Origin: Valencia hispanica
Lineage: Eukaryota > Chordata > Actinopteri > Cyprinodontiformes > Valenciidae
Direction of reading: 5' to 3'
Assembly: GCA_963556495.2 (NCBI GenBank)
Contig: OY747709.1
Location: 17,688,900 to 17,752,899 of the forward strand
Length of the DNA: 64,000 nt
In this document: positions 34,026 to 47,150 of the stretch, one piece after another
Layout of the letters: every line of letters begins with the position of its first letter
Position numbering within the stretch: position 1 is the first letter of the stretch
Made by a program: the position numbers and the translations under genes
The notes under the pieces: generated by a model
The model's database searches: none
What the model was told of the DNA's origin: nothing
The model's input: the letters and a program-made list of their open reading frames with translations, nothing else

Positions 34026-36796
34026 CAGTGACTATGAAAGTATTCTCCCCTTTGGATGTTTTACCCTTTTATTGATTTTACAAATAATCCTGATCAACAT
34101 TATTTGGCTGTTTTGACAAAAAAATAAATAATAACATTGTCAAAGTGAAAACTGATTTCTAAAAAATAATGACCATTAAAAGATATGTAACAGAAAATAA
34201 GTGAATAAATATTCACCCCCATATCTATTATTCACCCCCTTATATTGTATATATTCACTCTCCTAATTCAACAGAGGTCCAGCCAATTGGTGTTAGTAGT
34301 CTCACAATGAGGCTAATTGAGATCACCTGAAGGTAGTGTGTGTGACTCAAGGTATAGTAGTATAAAGACAACTGTGTCTGGAAATGTCTATTCACTGGTT
34401 GATAGGTATTCCTGGTTACTATTACAGCATGAAGACACAAGAACACTCCATGTAAATCAGAGAAAAGGTTATTGACAAGTAAGTCAGGGGATGGATACAG
34501 AAAGCTCTTTAAGACACTGAACATCCATTAGAGTTCAGTTAAATCCATCATAAAGAAATGGAAGGAACATGGCCCATGTGTAAATCTGCCTAGATCAGGC
34601 CGTCCTCGCAACCTGAGTGACCATGCAAGAAGGAGACTGGTGAGAGAGGGCACCAGGACACATATGACTACTCTGAAGTAGTTACAAACTTCAGCAGCTG
34701 AGATGGGATAGACTCTACATATAAGAACTGTTGCCTCAGTCAAAGCTTTATAAGGGAGTGGTAATAAAAAGGCACTGTTGAAGGAAACTCATATAAAGGC
34801 TCAACTAGAGTTTGCCTAAAGGCATGTGGGAGACTCCATGGTCAAGTGAAAGAAAGTTGTATGGTCTGATGAGGCCAAAATGAAGCTTTTTGGCCATCAG
34901 ATAAGACGCAATGTTTGGGGAACACCAAACACTCCACATCACCACAAACACTCTATCCCTACTATGGAGCATAGTGGTTGTAGTGTCATGCTGTGGTGAT
35001 GCTTCTTGGCAGCAAGCCCTGGAAGGCTTGTAAAGGTAGAAGGTGTAATTAATCCAGCAAAATACAGGGAAAACCTGGAGGACAATTTGTTTCCATCTGC
35101 AAGATAACTATAGCTTCAGAAACATTTATTTTTCAGCAAGACAATCCACGATTTGTGGATTAATCATGACGACGTTGAAGACCAAAATTGTCGATGACAA
35201 ATGTAGTAATCGACGTCATCGTTTATTGTTTTAAGCTTTGGCTTTCTCTTAAGACTGTCACTCTACCTTTCACTGCTTTGTCTTCCTTTCTGGCCCTGAT
35301 GCACATGTAGTAGTAGTGTCAATCATGGTCAGCCGTGGCGTCACCGGAAAAGCTCAAACAGCAGTATCATGGCGAGCCAACAACAGAGCTCTAACGTTCT
35401 GGAGCGTTTAAAAAAATGTAAGAGAATCATGTGTAATGTAAAATTCACAAGGTAGAACCTGCTTTTCATGGCAGTACAACTTTGATGCTCGAGCATCTTA
35501 AAAGGAAGCCTGTTGTGGCTGATGACGAAGAGGAGCATTTGCTTCTGTAAGCTAATTAGCTCGTTAGCTGCTCACATTAGCTTTAACAGTAGTGTGATGT
35601 CCTCTTTTCCCCAGATATGTCGGCTTTTCACCTTCTGTCCAGGGCATCCGGGGGGGCATTCATAAATTGATGAAAAATGTCCGGTTTCTCGCATGTGACG
35701 TCCTCTACTGCCCGAGCTGCTGCCTAAAGGCTGGTTCTGATCTGTGTATAGGCAGAACACACAGAGCAGCGCAGCCCTGCTGCTGTTCACAAGACATTAG
35801 CGCAGGTGTTGCGACAAATGTGTGGCGGAGTGCAATGTGCAGATAGCTGGCTTATTTGTTTCTTTGTATGGTAGGTGCCCAAGATCCCGTTTTATTATTA
35901 CATTAAAAATAATATACTTATTTTGTCATAATGTAATTTTTAGATTGATTCTTTAGATTTTAGATGGCTGTGGACAGGAAGGATCCTCTGTAGCAGTCTG
36001 TATTACAATGATTTTGATGAAGCTTCTGACTGAAGATGCTGTTGTATTACTGTTGCTGATTGCTGTAACGTTAACAATGGTGATGGTAATTTCATTACCC
36101 TTAGCACACGTCATGTGTCTGCTGTAACGCTAATGTTTTATTTTATAATTAGTTCATAAATGTTGAATGAGCTATGATTCAGATAGCACATAAGACTTAG
36201 AGATAATACTTCAAGCTAGAAGCAAATTATGGTTATTATAGAGCAGCTGCATGCAATGTATACAATTTACACGTTATCCGATCAGTCAACTAATCGGCAA
36301 AATAATTGGTGATTAGTCTATCATCAAAATAATCGTTTGTGGCAGCCCTAAAGACAACGACCTGGAGCATCTAACTAAAGCTACACAGAAATGGTTTGAA
36401 GACAACATGGTGGATGTTCTGGAGTAGCCGAGTTAAAGCCTAGACCTCAATTCCATAGCGAATTTGTGACTTGAAAAGGGAAATGTCCAGGTGTGCAGCC
36501 TGATTGAGACATATTCATACAGACTCTGTGCTGTGATTGCAACCAAAGGTGCATCTATTAAATACCGACTTGAAGGTGGTGAACATTTATACAATCACCT
36601 AATTTATGTTAAATGTTTCTATTTAATTCTCTTTATTCTATTCTGGTATAAATCAGTTTTCACTTTGACATATTTTTTGTTGCTGTTTTTTTGCAATTTC
36701 CTTGTCAAAAAAGCCCAATTTTGTTGACCATGATAGATTTTCAAGAGCACTAAAAAGGATAACATCGAAGGGGGTGGATCCTTTTTATAGGCATTG
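34026..36796 (+). mobile_element. Tc1-like transposon, copy B, nested in copy A
   Basis: Left terminus CAGTGACTATGAAAGTATTC; right terminus, reverse complemented, CAATGCCTATAAAAAGGATC, followed by TA. The interior carries damaged Tc1 transposase-gene text: AGATCAGGCCGTCCTCGCAACCTGAGTGACC, TGGTCTGATGAGGCCAAAATGAAGC, ATTTTTCAGCAAGACAA, then after the hAT insertion GACAACGACCTGGAGC and GCCTAGACCTCAATTCCATAGCG. Stops and frameshifts throughout; inactive. Confidence 0.8.
35138..36358. mobile_element. Truncated hAT transposon nested in Tc1 copy B
   Basis: About 1.2 kb (35146-36350) splits the Tc1 word CAGCAAGACAA|CGACC. It is flanked by AAGACAAT (35138-35145) and AAGACAAC (36351-36358), an 8-bp target duplication with one change, as expected for hAT. 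The right end, reverse complemented, starts TAGGGCTGCCACAAACGATT, followed by the ATTAGTCGA/CGATTAGT-rich subterminal text typical of fish hATs. The left terminus has lost its outer bases. Around 35475-35510 the translation STTLMLEHLKRK resembles the end of a BED zinc finger, the N-terminal domain of hAT transposases. No transposase core remains. Confidence 0.8.
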
Positions 36797-37165
36797 TACA
36801 TATAGGACGATACTGAAAGTAAATCTGTCAGCTGCTGTAAAAGATTTGAGACTGTGATTGAAGTATGCTTTCTAGCAGGGCAGCAGCCCTTACTATACAT
36901 CTAAATATGCAATAGAATGGTTTAGATTCAGCATATTTAAGTTTTAAAATGGTACAATCAAACTGCAAATCTAAATCAAATTGAGCATTTGTGGAATTTC
37001 TTAAAAAGTGGTGTTCACAGTGGCTCTCTATTTTGACTGAGCTTGAGCTTTTTTGCAAAGAAAAAAAAGGGGGAAATGTTAGTCTAGATGTGGAAATAAA
37101 ATACATTGAAGGTTACGGGTGTAACTTCATAAAATGTGAAAAAGTTCAAATGATATACATATATA

Positions 37166-37874
37166 CTTTTGTAATGTGGATCAACACCATATGGTCACAC
37201 CTAATTATTTCTATTTAGACATCTAAAACTGTAACTCGTATTACCCATTGCCATTTCATTGCCCTTCACAAATCTAATTCCTAGAGTTTGTTCATTTCTC
37301 AGAAAAAAAGAGCAGTTTTAACCTTACTAGAACATTCTTTGCATGGCTAATACATGCCAGAATGTCCCAGCATTTGAAATTCAAAGTATAAATGTTAAAC
37401 ACATGCTTTAGCTCTCCATTGTTGGTGGAAACCTAGGAGGAGGTGTAACGCTGCCATTGACCCAGATTTTCAGAGAAATAGATTGCCTGGAGGTAAAGTA
37501 GGGAGAGGACAAGGTCTCATGTTGTCTGTTGTTGTCTGGACATACATTATAAAGTTCAGCTCTTCATAGCATTCTCCCTATGGTGAACTTTTGAATAAAA
37601 TGCAAGATGTCTTACCATGTGTGGAGCCTTGGTTATTTATGAGGTTTATTTGTTTAACAATTAGCCCTAATTGTAAATTTTTTTGTACACCACATGTTAC
37701 TTTAGTCAGCTTTGAAAATGGAAATGAACAGCGTGTTTTTCAGGCCAGATTGGGACTCCACCCTCCCCTCTAAAGCAAGTAGAAAATAGGCTAATTCAGA
37801 AAAGAAAATCATGTCTGTGTTGCTTGGTCTCGTAATGAGGAGTAACGGAATTGTTATTTTTTTCTTCTCTGCAG
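37166..37874 (+). other. ajap1: End of AJAP1 3'UTR intron
   Basis: Unique AT-rich sequence closing with a pyrimidine tract TTTTTTTCTTCTCTGCAG (ends 37874), a strong acceptor. Nothing else recognised. Confidence 0.55.
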
Positions 37875-40800
37875 CTCCACAGGATCCAGTTGGAAACAAG
37901 AAACACACAAAACAGCTTATTTTGTAAAATAGTGTAATCTCTCCTCGGACACTTGTGAAGATTTTTATTTTTCTAGCATTAACAAGCTGAGCAGCAGTGG
38001 AGCTGCTCCTCCATCTTTCCAGAAAAACAGCATTCATTTAGGTAGAGAGTATATATCTAAATATATATGGATATATTTACAGGATGTATGGAACAAGACT
38101 GTGGACATCAAGGATGTCTTATGGAAAATATTTGACTTTAGATAAAGGAGCCCAAGGAGATGCTTTGGGTGGAAGACAAACTGTATTTCTGAACAATGTG
38201 CCAATAATGCCACTATGTGCCACAACCTGGATAAATGGAAGTTTAACAATAACTGAAGGACTATACAAAGTGTGTTATATTAGCCCTGTATCAGTTCTTA
38301 TTGCTTTCTTTCTTTTCTTTTTTTGTCCCTTTTTTTAAAGAAATGTTTAAAAAAATACTACAAATGTATCTGAAAATGTTTTGAAGTAATTTTGAGAAAT
38401 GTGTTGCAAAAGAGTCTAAAACATGTTTCTACAAATCACAAAAAAAAGAGAGTTGGAAGAAAATATAGATGATTTATGCTTTATTGGACAATGGACTTTA
38501 AAGACATAATTTGTATTAAGTCCCATTTTAAAACCAGAATAGTTATGTCTATTTTTGTACACCCAAAAAAAAAGAGCCTGCCGCAGCACCGACAGTGGGA
38601 GTCTGAATATCCGAGGCCCGCTGTTGTTACACTGTTAGCTGAAGTTATTTCAAAGAACCCCATCTACTCCTGGTCCAAGCCAATCCAATACCCATGTCAC
38701 TGCTTCTTATGCGAGGTCTGTATCCGAGTAAGGTTAATGAAAACATATAATGAAGGATTGTGCAGTGAAGGTGTGCCTAACGGCACCAGATTCATATAGT
38801 TTGATCCTAGAGAGTCACAAGACACTGCAGGGAACTCCACAGAATATTCATAGCGTCACAGGACTGTCTAGGTTTTATGCAAAGTACAAATTACTCTCTT
38901 ACCAAGCTATTAGTCAGACTAATTTCTGACTTTTGAGATGATTTTGACAAAAAGTGGAAAATTAGCTCAGACATCTTTTTTTTTTTTGGAACCTAAAGAA
39001 GTTTATGAACTAGTTTTCTGGATGAGGGAACATAGGATTGAAAAATAGGTGGGAAGGAGTCAACAAAGGCATGCTCTTAAAATGATCCTCTGCATGTTTC
39101 CTTAACAGACATATTATACAGGTCACCTCTCTAAAGACCCACCTTGTACTCTACCAGAAGTAAAGTAGTTCAAGCAGATTAAAATTTAACCACGTTTCAT
39201 CCAAACAGATTGTGCTGACATAAACGATACAGTTGTATCTGAAATAATTCAATTTAAAAAAGCTGACACTCCTTGATTGTTTTGTTAAAGTAAAGACAAT
39301 TAAGACAAGCCAATTACCCACTGGCAAATTGGTTGAAACAGTCTCTGAAGTCAAGTAGAGTGAGTTGCGTGGTGAGAAGAATAGTAAAGCTCTCCTGAGA
39401 GCCTCCTAGCACCAATGACTTTAATATTGTTAAAACTTCAAGCTCTGATTACCTTTGTGCTATGAAGCTCTTGTGGAAACTGTTTAATAATCTACCTGTA
39501 ATTGTGCTGTAGGTTTGTACAAAGCACAAATACAATTCTGTAATTGTAAACATTTTTTTGGCTGCAAACAGCAATATGTACAGATTTAAACGGTTTCACT
39601 GGGTGTTGGGAAATTCATTTCCAGTAATTCACATGGGTAATTCTTTTTTTTAATTGTACCCAAATCCTAAAACATACCAAGAAAACACAGAGTAATGTCA
39701 ATGAGGCTTGTTTTCACACATGACTGACTTAAGAGGTTTTGAGGATTGTGCAGATAATTTGGTTAGGATTTTTATTATTTTTTTAAGTGGCTGTTCACAT
39801 AAGCATTCCATAATAGTAAGGTTTCCTCTGAAGATTTTGTCTCACAGCTAGAAATGTGTGGTAGGAGAGAAACTGTAAGCAGAACCAAATGCGGAGAAAT
39901 TGATAGGTTTTCATTAGAACACATCAAAAATGATAAATGAACCTCTCTACAATCGTTGTTGTGAAGAAATAGGAACTGTTTGTGTCTTAACATTTCCCAA
40001 GTGGCGTGGGAGCAGCTGGAAAATAACAGGTCATCAGAAAAATAGATATATTTGCTGCTATGTTTGCACATTTTCTCACTAGCTGTTCTTCCTGATTTGT
40101 ATTCATTTATTTTTAAGGCAGCCTGAAAAATTTCCGAAAGAAGTTTGGGACAAATGCTGCCACATAATTTCTAGAACATTCCAAGACTATAGTGCATGTG
40201 TGAAAACGCCTTATGTGTAAATGCAAGACCTTGTTGAGGTGTAAAAATGGGTTGGGATCAACACTGTGGTGCAAAACTCCTGCTTTCGGCCCATTCACAA
40301 CATGAAAAACGGCTCTAACGAATGACCCATAACTGGTTCAGCCTCAAATGTGTCAGGCTGTGTTGCTTCTTTGACATAACATATATTTTTTGAATGAAGA
40401 GTCTTACATTCTCTATCAGAGGGTAACGAAACCTACTGTATAATATACACGTGTAAATGTATTTTCTATATATTTGCTTCTATTTGTGTACAGGTGTGTT
40501 CTATTTTTCAAGGCCTTTCCAGTTGTTGGGAAGGTTTCGAGCTAGGTCGGGGATAGTGTCTTTGTTTACATGTGTATCTACAGTATTTCCTTCAAAAACA
40601 CAAAAACTAACCTTGTGCCAAGCTTCTTTATCTGCACTTTCATGCAGTACTTGTATGATATCTTTAGCTAACCAGTATAATACTTCAGTAGACGCTGCAA
40701 TAGTTCACTGGCTAAAAAGAGATCTCTAGGTGGAAGATCTGAAAGTAAGAGAGCTGGGTAGTTTAATCAGGTTCTGTTGCATTTATTGTTGGCTGGAAAA

Positions 40801-43060
40801 CCAATGACTTGCTCTTCTCAAATATTTTTAGTTGGAATTTACTATAAAGAGCATCATCACATGAATATTTAAAAAAATCTGTTTATCCAGCTGTTGCTGC
40901 CAAGAAACCAACTAAACTTGATCTATGTTGAGTTCCATTCATTTGTCATTTTTCTCTTTTATTAAATAACTTTCTTCTGCTACATTTGCCCCAGAAATGA
41001 TAGAATTTGGCACTAGCTTCTCTGGAAGTAACGCAGAAATATACTAATAAAGTACTTTATGCTGATGATGTAAAAGTGAACCCATTAACTCAATGAATGA
41101 AAACCCATAGGCTCAAAAAACCCTCAAAGTTTAAAAGATGGTTTGTGTTAACGTCATTTTTACCTGTGATGCTTGAATGGCAGTAGTGATGGTGGTATCA
41201 CTGGGGCAGCTGTGTTTTAAACAGATAATTCTGATTAGCATGGAAACATGTTGAGCCGCAAAATACAAAAGGTTTAGCTAGGTAACATGAACAGATCCCT
41301 AACGTCACAAATGCTACATATTATCTCATTTCTTTTCTTAACTCCTGTCCACAATCTAATACACAAGTTACATCTTAAGGTTAACTTTCCATTTTCTGTA
41401 AATATTTCAGGATAGCTGGTTTCTTGTTGCAAATAGTGAGGAAATGCTGTCTATTTTTGGCCAGTCAGATCTGATTTTTTTTTCTTCTTTTAAGCAGATG
41501 CGTTCCTTTTACACAGCAAATGAATACTCTGTAGCTTCTGTTTCTGTCACTTCCCTCGCCTATTAATTCTTTCACCCCCCTCAGCACAAAGACACTATCG
41601 ATCAGCAGAGGTTTGCTCTGTCAAGATGAAAGATAAGACAAATTTACAGGTCCTGTGGTTTGTGTTTTCATGTGTCATATGGAGTGGAACTTATCGACAT
41701 ATGTATTGTTTGAACATTTAAATGTTGACTGATCATTTCCACGGTCTGTTTTTATTTTTCCCCCAATATCGTTAAATAGCATTACCATAGGAGGAATGAA
41801 ATCAATGAATCAACTCGGCTTCATTATGAGCTTTTCGTGTCCGACTAGAAAACGTATTACACACGTAGTACTGATGGTGACAAGGTGGTGGTTTGAATTT
41901 GATCAAAGTCAATAGGGTGCTCAATGAGGCGAGACTCTGCAGGAGGAGAGTAACATTTGATTTGACGATAAATCTTACCAAATTAATTCCTTAGCTGTGA
42001 GGAAACTGTAGCTCCTCAATCTGGTTCTCCTCGTTGTTTCAGGAAAATCACGTACTGTGCGCTTACTGTAACTGCAGCGGAGGGCTCTGACTCTGCTCTT
42101 GGGTCATATTTTTTGCTTTTTTTATTCACAAGAGCTGTAAAGCACTGCTGGTGCTTATCTATACAGTAAAAGACTTGGAAAAAGAAAGAAAAACATTTTG
42201 TTTGCAACACCCTAGATTTTCTCATTATGCATCTGCGAGAGGGGGGAGTAGGGACATGACCCAAATCTGCCGTTGATTCACACAGAAGGCCTCTAGCACT
42301 GTAAGATGCCTTTTGCAACAGAGTGCAGATCTGAATCGAGTGCCATGCTAAGGAAATCTGAGAAGCAGGACGGAACAGGAAAAGAGTTACTGCAGACTCA
42401 TGGGGCCTGTTTGGTGACAGCAAAATCAGAAGATCAAGTACGACTAATATCGAAGACAAAAGAAATTGTTGTTAATATCATACGTTGTGTTAACAGATGG
42501 GTGGGGGGAAGTAAATGATGAAAATGTATGTTCTTTCTTTAACTAGGAGAGGCTGCTCATATGGGAGCACATGTGTTTTGATCATTCACACTCGACAACA
42601 GCTCATTCATACTTACAATGAAGGAAAACGACTCCAGTTGTGCTTTCGCCATAAAAATGAAGAGTTTGTACTTTGTGACTCTTAAACTTTTTATATTTGT
42701 GTTTAATATATCAATGAGTACCTCTGTTACCTTTTGTATAAGACATATGACTATAGTATATACAGACACACATACATACACACGCACACATACATTATAC
42801 ACCTTCAAAAAAAGGGAAAAACTGCGGTCTGTCTCTGTGACGGCTAAACGTTGTATAACTTTTGTTTTGTGTCTTATGAACTACATCTCTTCCTTTTGTA
42901 GGTATTGGTAAACGTTTCAATTTCCAGGTGACTATGATTTGGTTACTCTTGTACTACTAAGCTCTCTATTTGCAAGCACTGTAAATGCGATTCTCACTGG
43001 ATTCGTCCTCTGTACATTTAGTACTCTGATGTTGCTATTAATAAAACATAAAACAACATG
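37875..43060 (+). other. ajap1: AJAP1 terminal untranslated exon (inferred)
   Basis: Begins CTCCACAGGATCCAGTTGG after a strong acceptor. Over 5.2 kb it contains no transposon that I recognise, in contrast to both flanks, has no coding potential, and shows the long AT-rich text of a brain-expressed 3'UTR. AATAAA at 41046-41051 is a possible proximal poly(A) signal; ATTAATAAAA (AATAAA at 43040-43045), followed by a G/T-rich stretch (43066-43095), is the best distal one. A CA/TA microsatellite is at 42766-42800. Exon continuity is inferred from the lack of interruption and would need transcript reads. Confidence 0.55.
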
Positions 43061-43095
43061 AGCATGTGCTGTAACATGTCTTTTGGTTTGTGCTA
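43040..43095 (+). terminator. ajap1: Candidate poly(A) signal and downstream GT-rich element
   Basis: AATAAA at 43040-43045, CA-type cleavage sites about 12-20 nt later, then GTGCTGTAACATGTCTTTTGG and GTTTGTGCT. This is the standard arrangement of a vertebrate cleavage/polyadenylation site. Confidence 0.55.
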
Positions 43096-43299
43096 AGGGC
43101 AGAGAAGTTACTTAACTAAGCAGCAGAGAATAAGATTGCTGGGTACTTTATGAAACAAAGTATAACAAAGTTTAAATGTCCCACTTTGGTCTGTTTTTTG
43201 TGAATCTGTATTTAACAGACACATGTTCTCATTGTCCAGGTTGAATTTATTTTACAACCGCATTACTGCTGGAAAGAAATAATTGGATAAATAAATCAG

Positions 43300-43510
43300 A
43301 TAAATTCATGTTTATTTCCTTACATGGACGCTTTTTGGGAAGAAGATTGTTGTTAATGGCTGCATGCAGTTGCACCGTTGCATATAGCGTTTCCATGTTC
43401 TCCCTGTGTATTTGTGGGTTCTTGTCAGGTACTCCATCTTCTTCCCACAGTCCAAAAGCAGGACTGTTAGGTTAATTGCTTTCTCTAAATTGTCCTTATG
43501 TGTGAATGTG
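43300..43510 (-). repeat. Reverse partial copy of the (ATCC)n teleost repeat
   Basis: The reverse complement contains ATTTAGAGAAAGCAATTAACCTAAC, CTTTTGGACTGTGGGAAGAAG and CAGGGAGAACATGGAAACG, matching the core of the 16899-17233 repeat. The rest of 43061-44390 is unassigned apart from the AT repeat at 44055. Confidence 0.7.
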
Positions 43511-44054
43511 TGTATCGGTGGCGTGGCCGTAAATTGCTTTTCAACAAAACATGGGCAGGCCACATAAATATTGAATTTAGGTTTATTAGTAAGTTCTAAT
43601 GTTGCTTCAACATACATCTGTCTGCATACATCAGAAACAGACAGCAAGTTTTAAACAAACAGCTTAGGACAAAGTACACTACACTTAGACTACAAAGTAT
43701 TAACAAAATATGCCAGTGTCAGATAACCAATGCTTTAAACAATTATTTAAAATCAATGCTCATTAATTTACTGTCACATTTGATTGTTTTTAATGCAAGG
43801 AACTGTACTTTATTGGATTAGTCTGTAATGTTTAGCTAGGGATCCTAATATTTTTAATAAAAGTGTTTCAAAACTACAATCTTAGATTTGGTTACACAAA
43901 GGAATCTTACCGCTAGCCCAAGGTTGTCTGGAGAGTTTGCAAGGCATGCTACAGCCAATGACAGCAAGTCTTGCATAATGTTATTGTCACCACTAATTTT
44001 ATTATATTATTTTCTGATGACTTCAAATGACATATTCTAAAATTCAAAATTACA

Positions 44055-44205
<151 letters not shown>

Positions 44206-44389
44206 CTTATTTCTTTTTTTAAAGCCATTTATTTAGGTGGGCCCTAGTCTCCAAAGTGGGTGGGACTAGAGAATTGAGAGAATCAATTTCTATTATAAAA
44301 AACAGTCACATACATGGCACTGTGACATCTATTATTAAACATGTACTTGTGATGTTTAAATAAAAATCATGCCTAAAACTGAAGCAAAA

Positions 44390-46440
44390 ATAGGACACCC
44401 CTATGAAAGCCTGAGTGTTTTTCTTACTTATTTGGACATAGGGATATTTATTATCAGTTTTAACAATAATGTAAAATTCCGTTAGTATTCAAATGTGTGT
44501 AAAAAACATCAACCCATCCATTAGCTGTACCCGTCCATCCTATGCAGGGTTGCGGGGGGCTGGTGCTTATTTGCAGCAGTCATAGAGCTAGAGGCGGGGT
44601 TGTAAATAAACAATTCATGGTTAAAATAAATTAGAACATCCTCACCTAAAGATGGCTTAGATCACACAGAGGAATATAACAACAAGGGCACATGATTAGA
44701 AGACAGATACTTTGCATTATGTAGGCTTGCCCTGTTTAAACTCAGGTTTTGTTTGGTGTGCTTCAACATGGTATGATCAAAGGAGCTGACTGAGGACTTC
44801 AGAAAGAAGGCTGTGGCAGCTTATGAGTCCAGCAAAGGATTTGAAGATGTTTTGAAACAATTTCAAAATCAACCTTTACACTGTACAGAGATATTCTACA
44901 AATGGAGGACAATCAAAGCAACATGTGAAGGTGTGGCCATCCAAGGAAGTGCACCCCAACAGCATGTCGCAGGATGCTAAAGGTAGAGTCCAGAAACCCT
45001 AGAATATCATCACATGACCTACAGCAGGCTCTTGCTATTTGTTATGTTTCAAAAATACAGATAAAGAAGAGTTCAGTATGTGCAGGAACTGATTAAGGAC
45101 ATTGTTTTCACTGACTTGTAGTTGTGTAGGGAAAATTTAATACACAGTTTTATTAAATAAAATGTTTTGTGGCCACAGTGGCCTTTATTTGAAAGTGGAT
45201 AGTACATGGAGGGAGGAGAGAGGAAGACATGCATTAAGGGTCGACGGATGGGACTTGAATCCGGAACGACCGTGTCGAGCACTGAGGCCTCTGTACTTGG
45301 GGTGCCGCACTAACCACAACATTCGTAGAAACTGACCTGTACTCTATCCTACAAATGTAATTCAGAATGTTCATAAGAACAGCCAAAATCAATCAAATAT
45401 GCGATGGTCAGTCGTAAAAATGATAATATTCCATCAATGTAAAACTATTTCAGTGTTGCAGTTCCCCCGTTCTAACTCTAGATGCTGTGCGTACAAATGG
45501 TCAGAGCTGTTCTTATATTTAGGAACATTTCTACGCACAAGAACAAGATGGTAAATACCACACTATGCTTAATATTGTTCCTACGCACAAAATACGGACA
45601 GATCCGTACGTAAGTGTGGTTGATGGATGAGGGCCCTGGACTTCTGTATAGTTCTTTGGACAGATGAGTCTAAAAATTATTATTTTTATACCTTTATACC
45701 TTTTTTTTACCTTTGTGTGAATACACATCTTCCCACACACCCTAATTTGCTGCTGTGACACCTGAATTTCTCTGCTATGGTAAAGTAAATGTTATTTCCA
45801 TTCTATTCTACTCTATTCTAACTATTTAAACACCATAACAGAGGGAATGTTACTAAAAAAAAAACATCATACTATCTGTGTATCATTAAAGAGGGTGCAT
45901 GAGGAAAATGTGAGACCATCTGTAAAAAAAAAAAAAACGCAAAAGGATCTTGCAACATTACAATCACCCAAAACATAACAACAGATCTAACAAGGAATTG
46001 GCTGAGAATTAAAAAAATAAAAAGTCCTGGGTCAAGTCAAAGCCCTGATCTTGGTCATATCGAGAGATGGTGTGGGGTGCCTTGAAACAGGCTGTGCATG
46101 CAAGAAACCCCTTAAACATCTCACAGCTAAAGGTAAAGAGTGGGTCAATTCCTCCTTAGAATCATGTCAGATGCTGGATATTAATACAGGAACATCTCAC
46201 TTAAGACTAGCTATTAGGGTTGGGGGAGTTTCCTTAAGTTTTTTTTTCAGCTAAAGAATGCCATTTCATCAATAGCTTTCTGTTTAGTGAATAAAACAAC
46301 CATATTTTTGTTAAGTGCATTTAAATCACTTTCTTCTCCAGTGACACATGAAAAAAGATTTGACAATAATATGTGAACATTTCTTAACACGGGGCTAAAT
46401 ACTTAATGGGGTGTTCTAATTTTTTTCACATGCCTATACA
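44390..46440 (+). mobile_element. Tc1-like relic, copy D, with two inserts
   Basis: Left end ATAGGACACCCCTATGAAAG and right end ATGGGGTGTTCTAATTTTTTTCACATG are mirrored termini of one Tc1 family. Transposase-gene remnants lie between (GGAGGACAATCAAAGCAAC, TGGACAGATGAGTCTA, CAATCACCCAAAACATAAC). Inserts: a partial (ATCC)n repeat at 44510-44600 and a block at about 45105-45650 with SINE-like and other repeat text. Confidence 0.75.
45165..45325 (-). mobile_element. SINE-like element inside Tc1 copy D
   Basis: GGGACTTGAATCCGGAACGACC read on the minus strand contains GGATTCAAGTCC, similar to a tRNA B box. Together with GGGGTGCCGCACTAACCAC it resembles the tRNA-derived head of fish SINEs. The A box was not confirmed, so this is tentative. 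Confidence 0.45.
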
Positions 46441-47030
46441 ATATTTTTTTGTACTGCAAATAACAGCATAGTCTCTCAGCCAAAAAAAGCTGTCAAATTG
46501 CTCTAGTTTTCCAACCTACAAATTAGAGCCTTTTAAAATGCTATCTATATCACTTTTTTCATTTCCAACTTCAAAGGTAAATAAAATCCAGCATTATTAT
46601 CTGGAAATGGGTTGGTGGAAATACCAAGAAATTGTATGTCAGCACATCTCTTTGTAAGAAAAAGCTTTCAATAAATAAATTCACCCTATTCTATTTCACC
46701 TTGGGCCAGGTCATTCATTCTTCCCAAGGCATTTTACAAGATATACATGTTCATATTAAGTAACCATGTCTACAATTCAGCTCAAATTCAAAGTCAATTC
46801 GAAGTACTTTTAAATTCAAATACATTTAAATTCAGTGAAATTCAAATGAAATTATACTTCAACGCAGTGAATTAAGCAGACTGTTTAAAGTCAGTTGATA
46901 AAATGTTAATTTTTTACTCATTAACTTTGCACCAATCCCTCCCCTTGAGCTACAAAATTGGTCAGGTAGAGCACAGAGATTTATTGTCAATAATTTCTTT
47001 CATAACAATTATGTCATGGAAAGAGATACA
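46441..47030. other. Intergenic, nothing recognised
   Basis: AT-rich flank downstream of AJAP1. A run of ATTCAAA/AATTCAA words at 46780-46855 is low-complexity. Confidence 0.5.
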
Positions 47031-47150
47031 GGCAAGGCAAGGCAGGGCAATTTTATTTGTATAGCACACTTAAAAAAACAGAACAAAAACATAATAGACC
47101 ATTGGAAATTAAAAGTCAATAAAGCAAGAGAAACATCAGTGAAACAGAAG
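47031..47150 (-). mobile_element. LINE 3' tail stub (same family as 6309)
   Basis: GGCAAGGCAAGGCAGGGCAA then TTTTATTTGTATAGCACAC: the reverse complement of the 3' end of the LINE at 58870-59555. Confidence 0.7.

Larger units (their letters stand above)
33955..37165 (+). mobile_element. Nested Tc1 transposons in the 3'UTR intron: outer copy A
   Basis: Left piece 33955-34018: TTGAACTTTTTCACATTTTG ... GACCAACACAAAGTA, the terminal repeat of a very common fish Tc1 family. Right piece about 36830-37165: AAGATTTGAGACTG, AATCAAATTGAGCATTTGTGG, TTGACTGAGCTTGAGC and the right terminus AAAATGTGAAAAAGTTCAA. The middle of copy A is missing and a second Tc1 (copy B, 34026-36796) sits between the two pieces. 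Confidence 0.75.
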
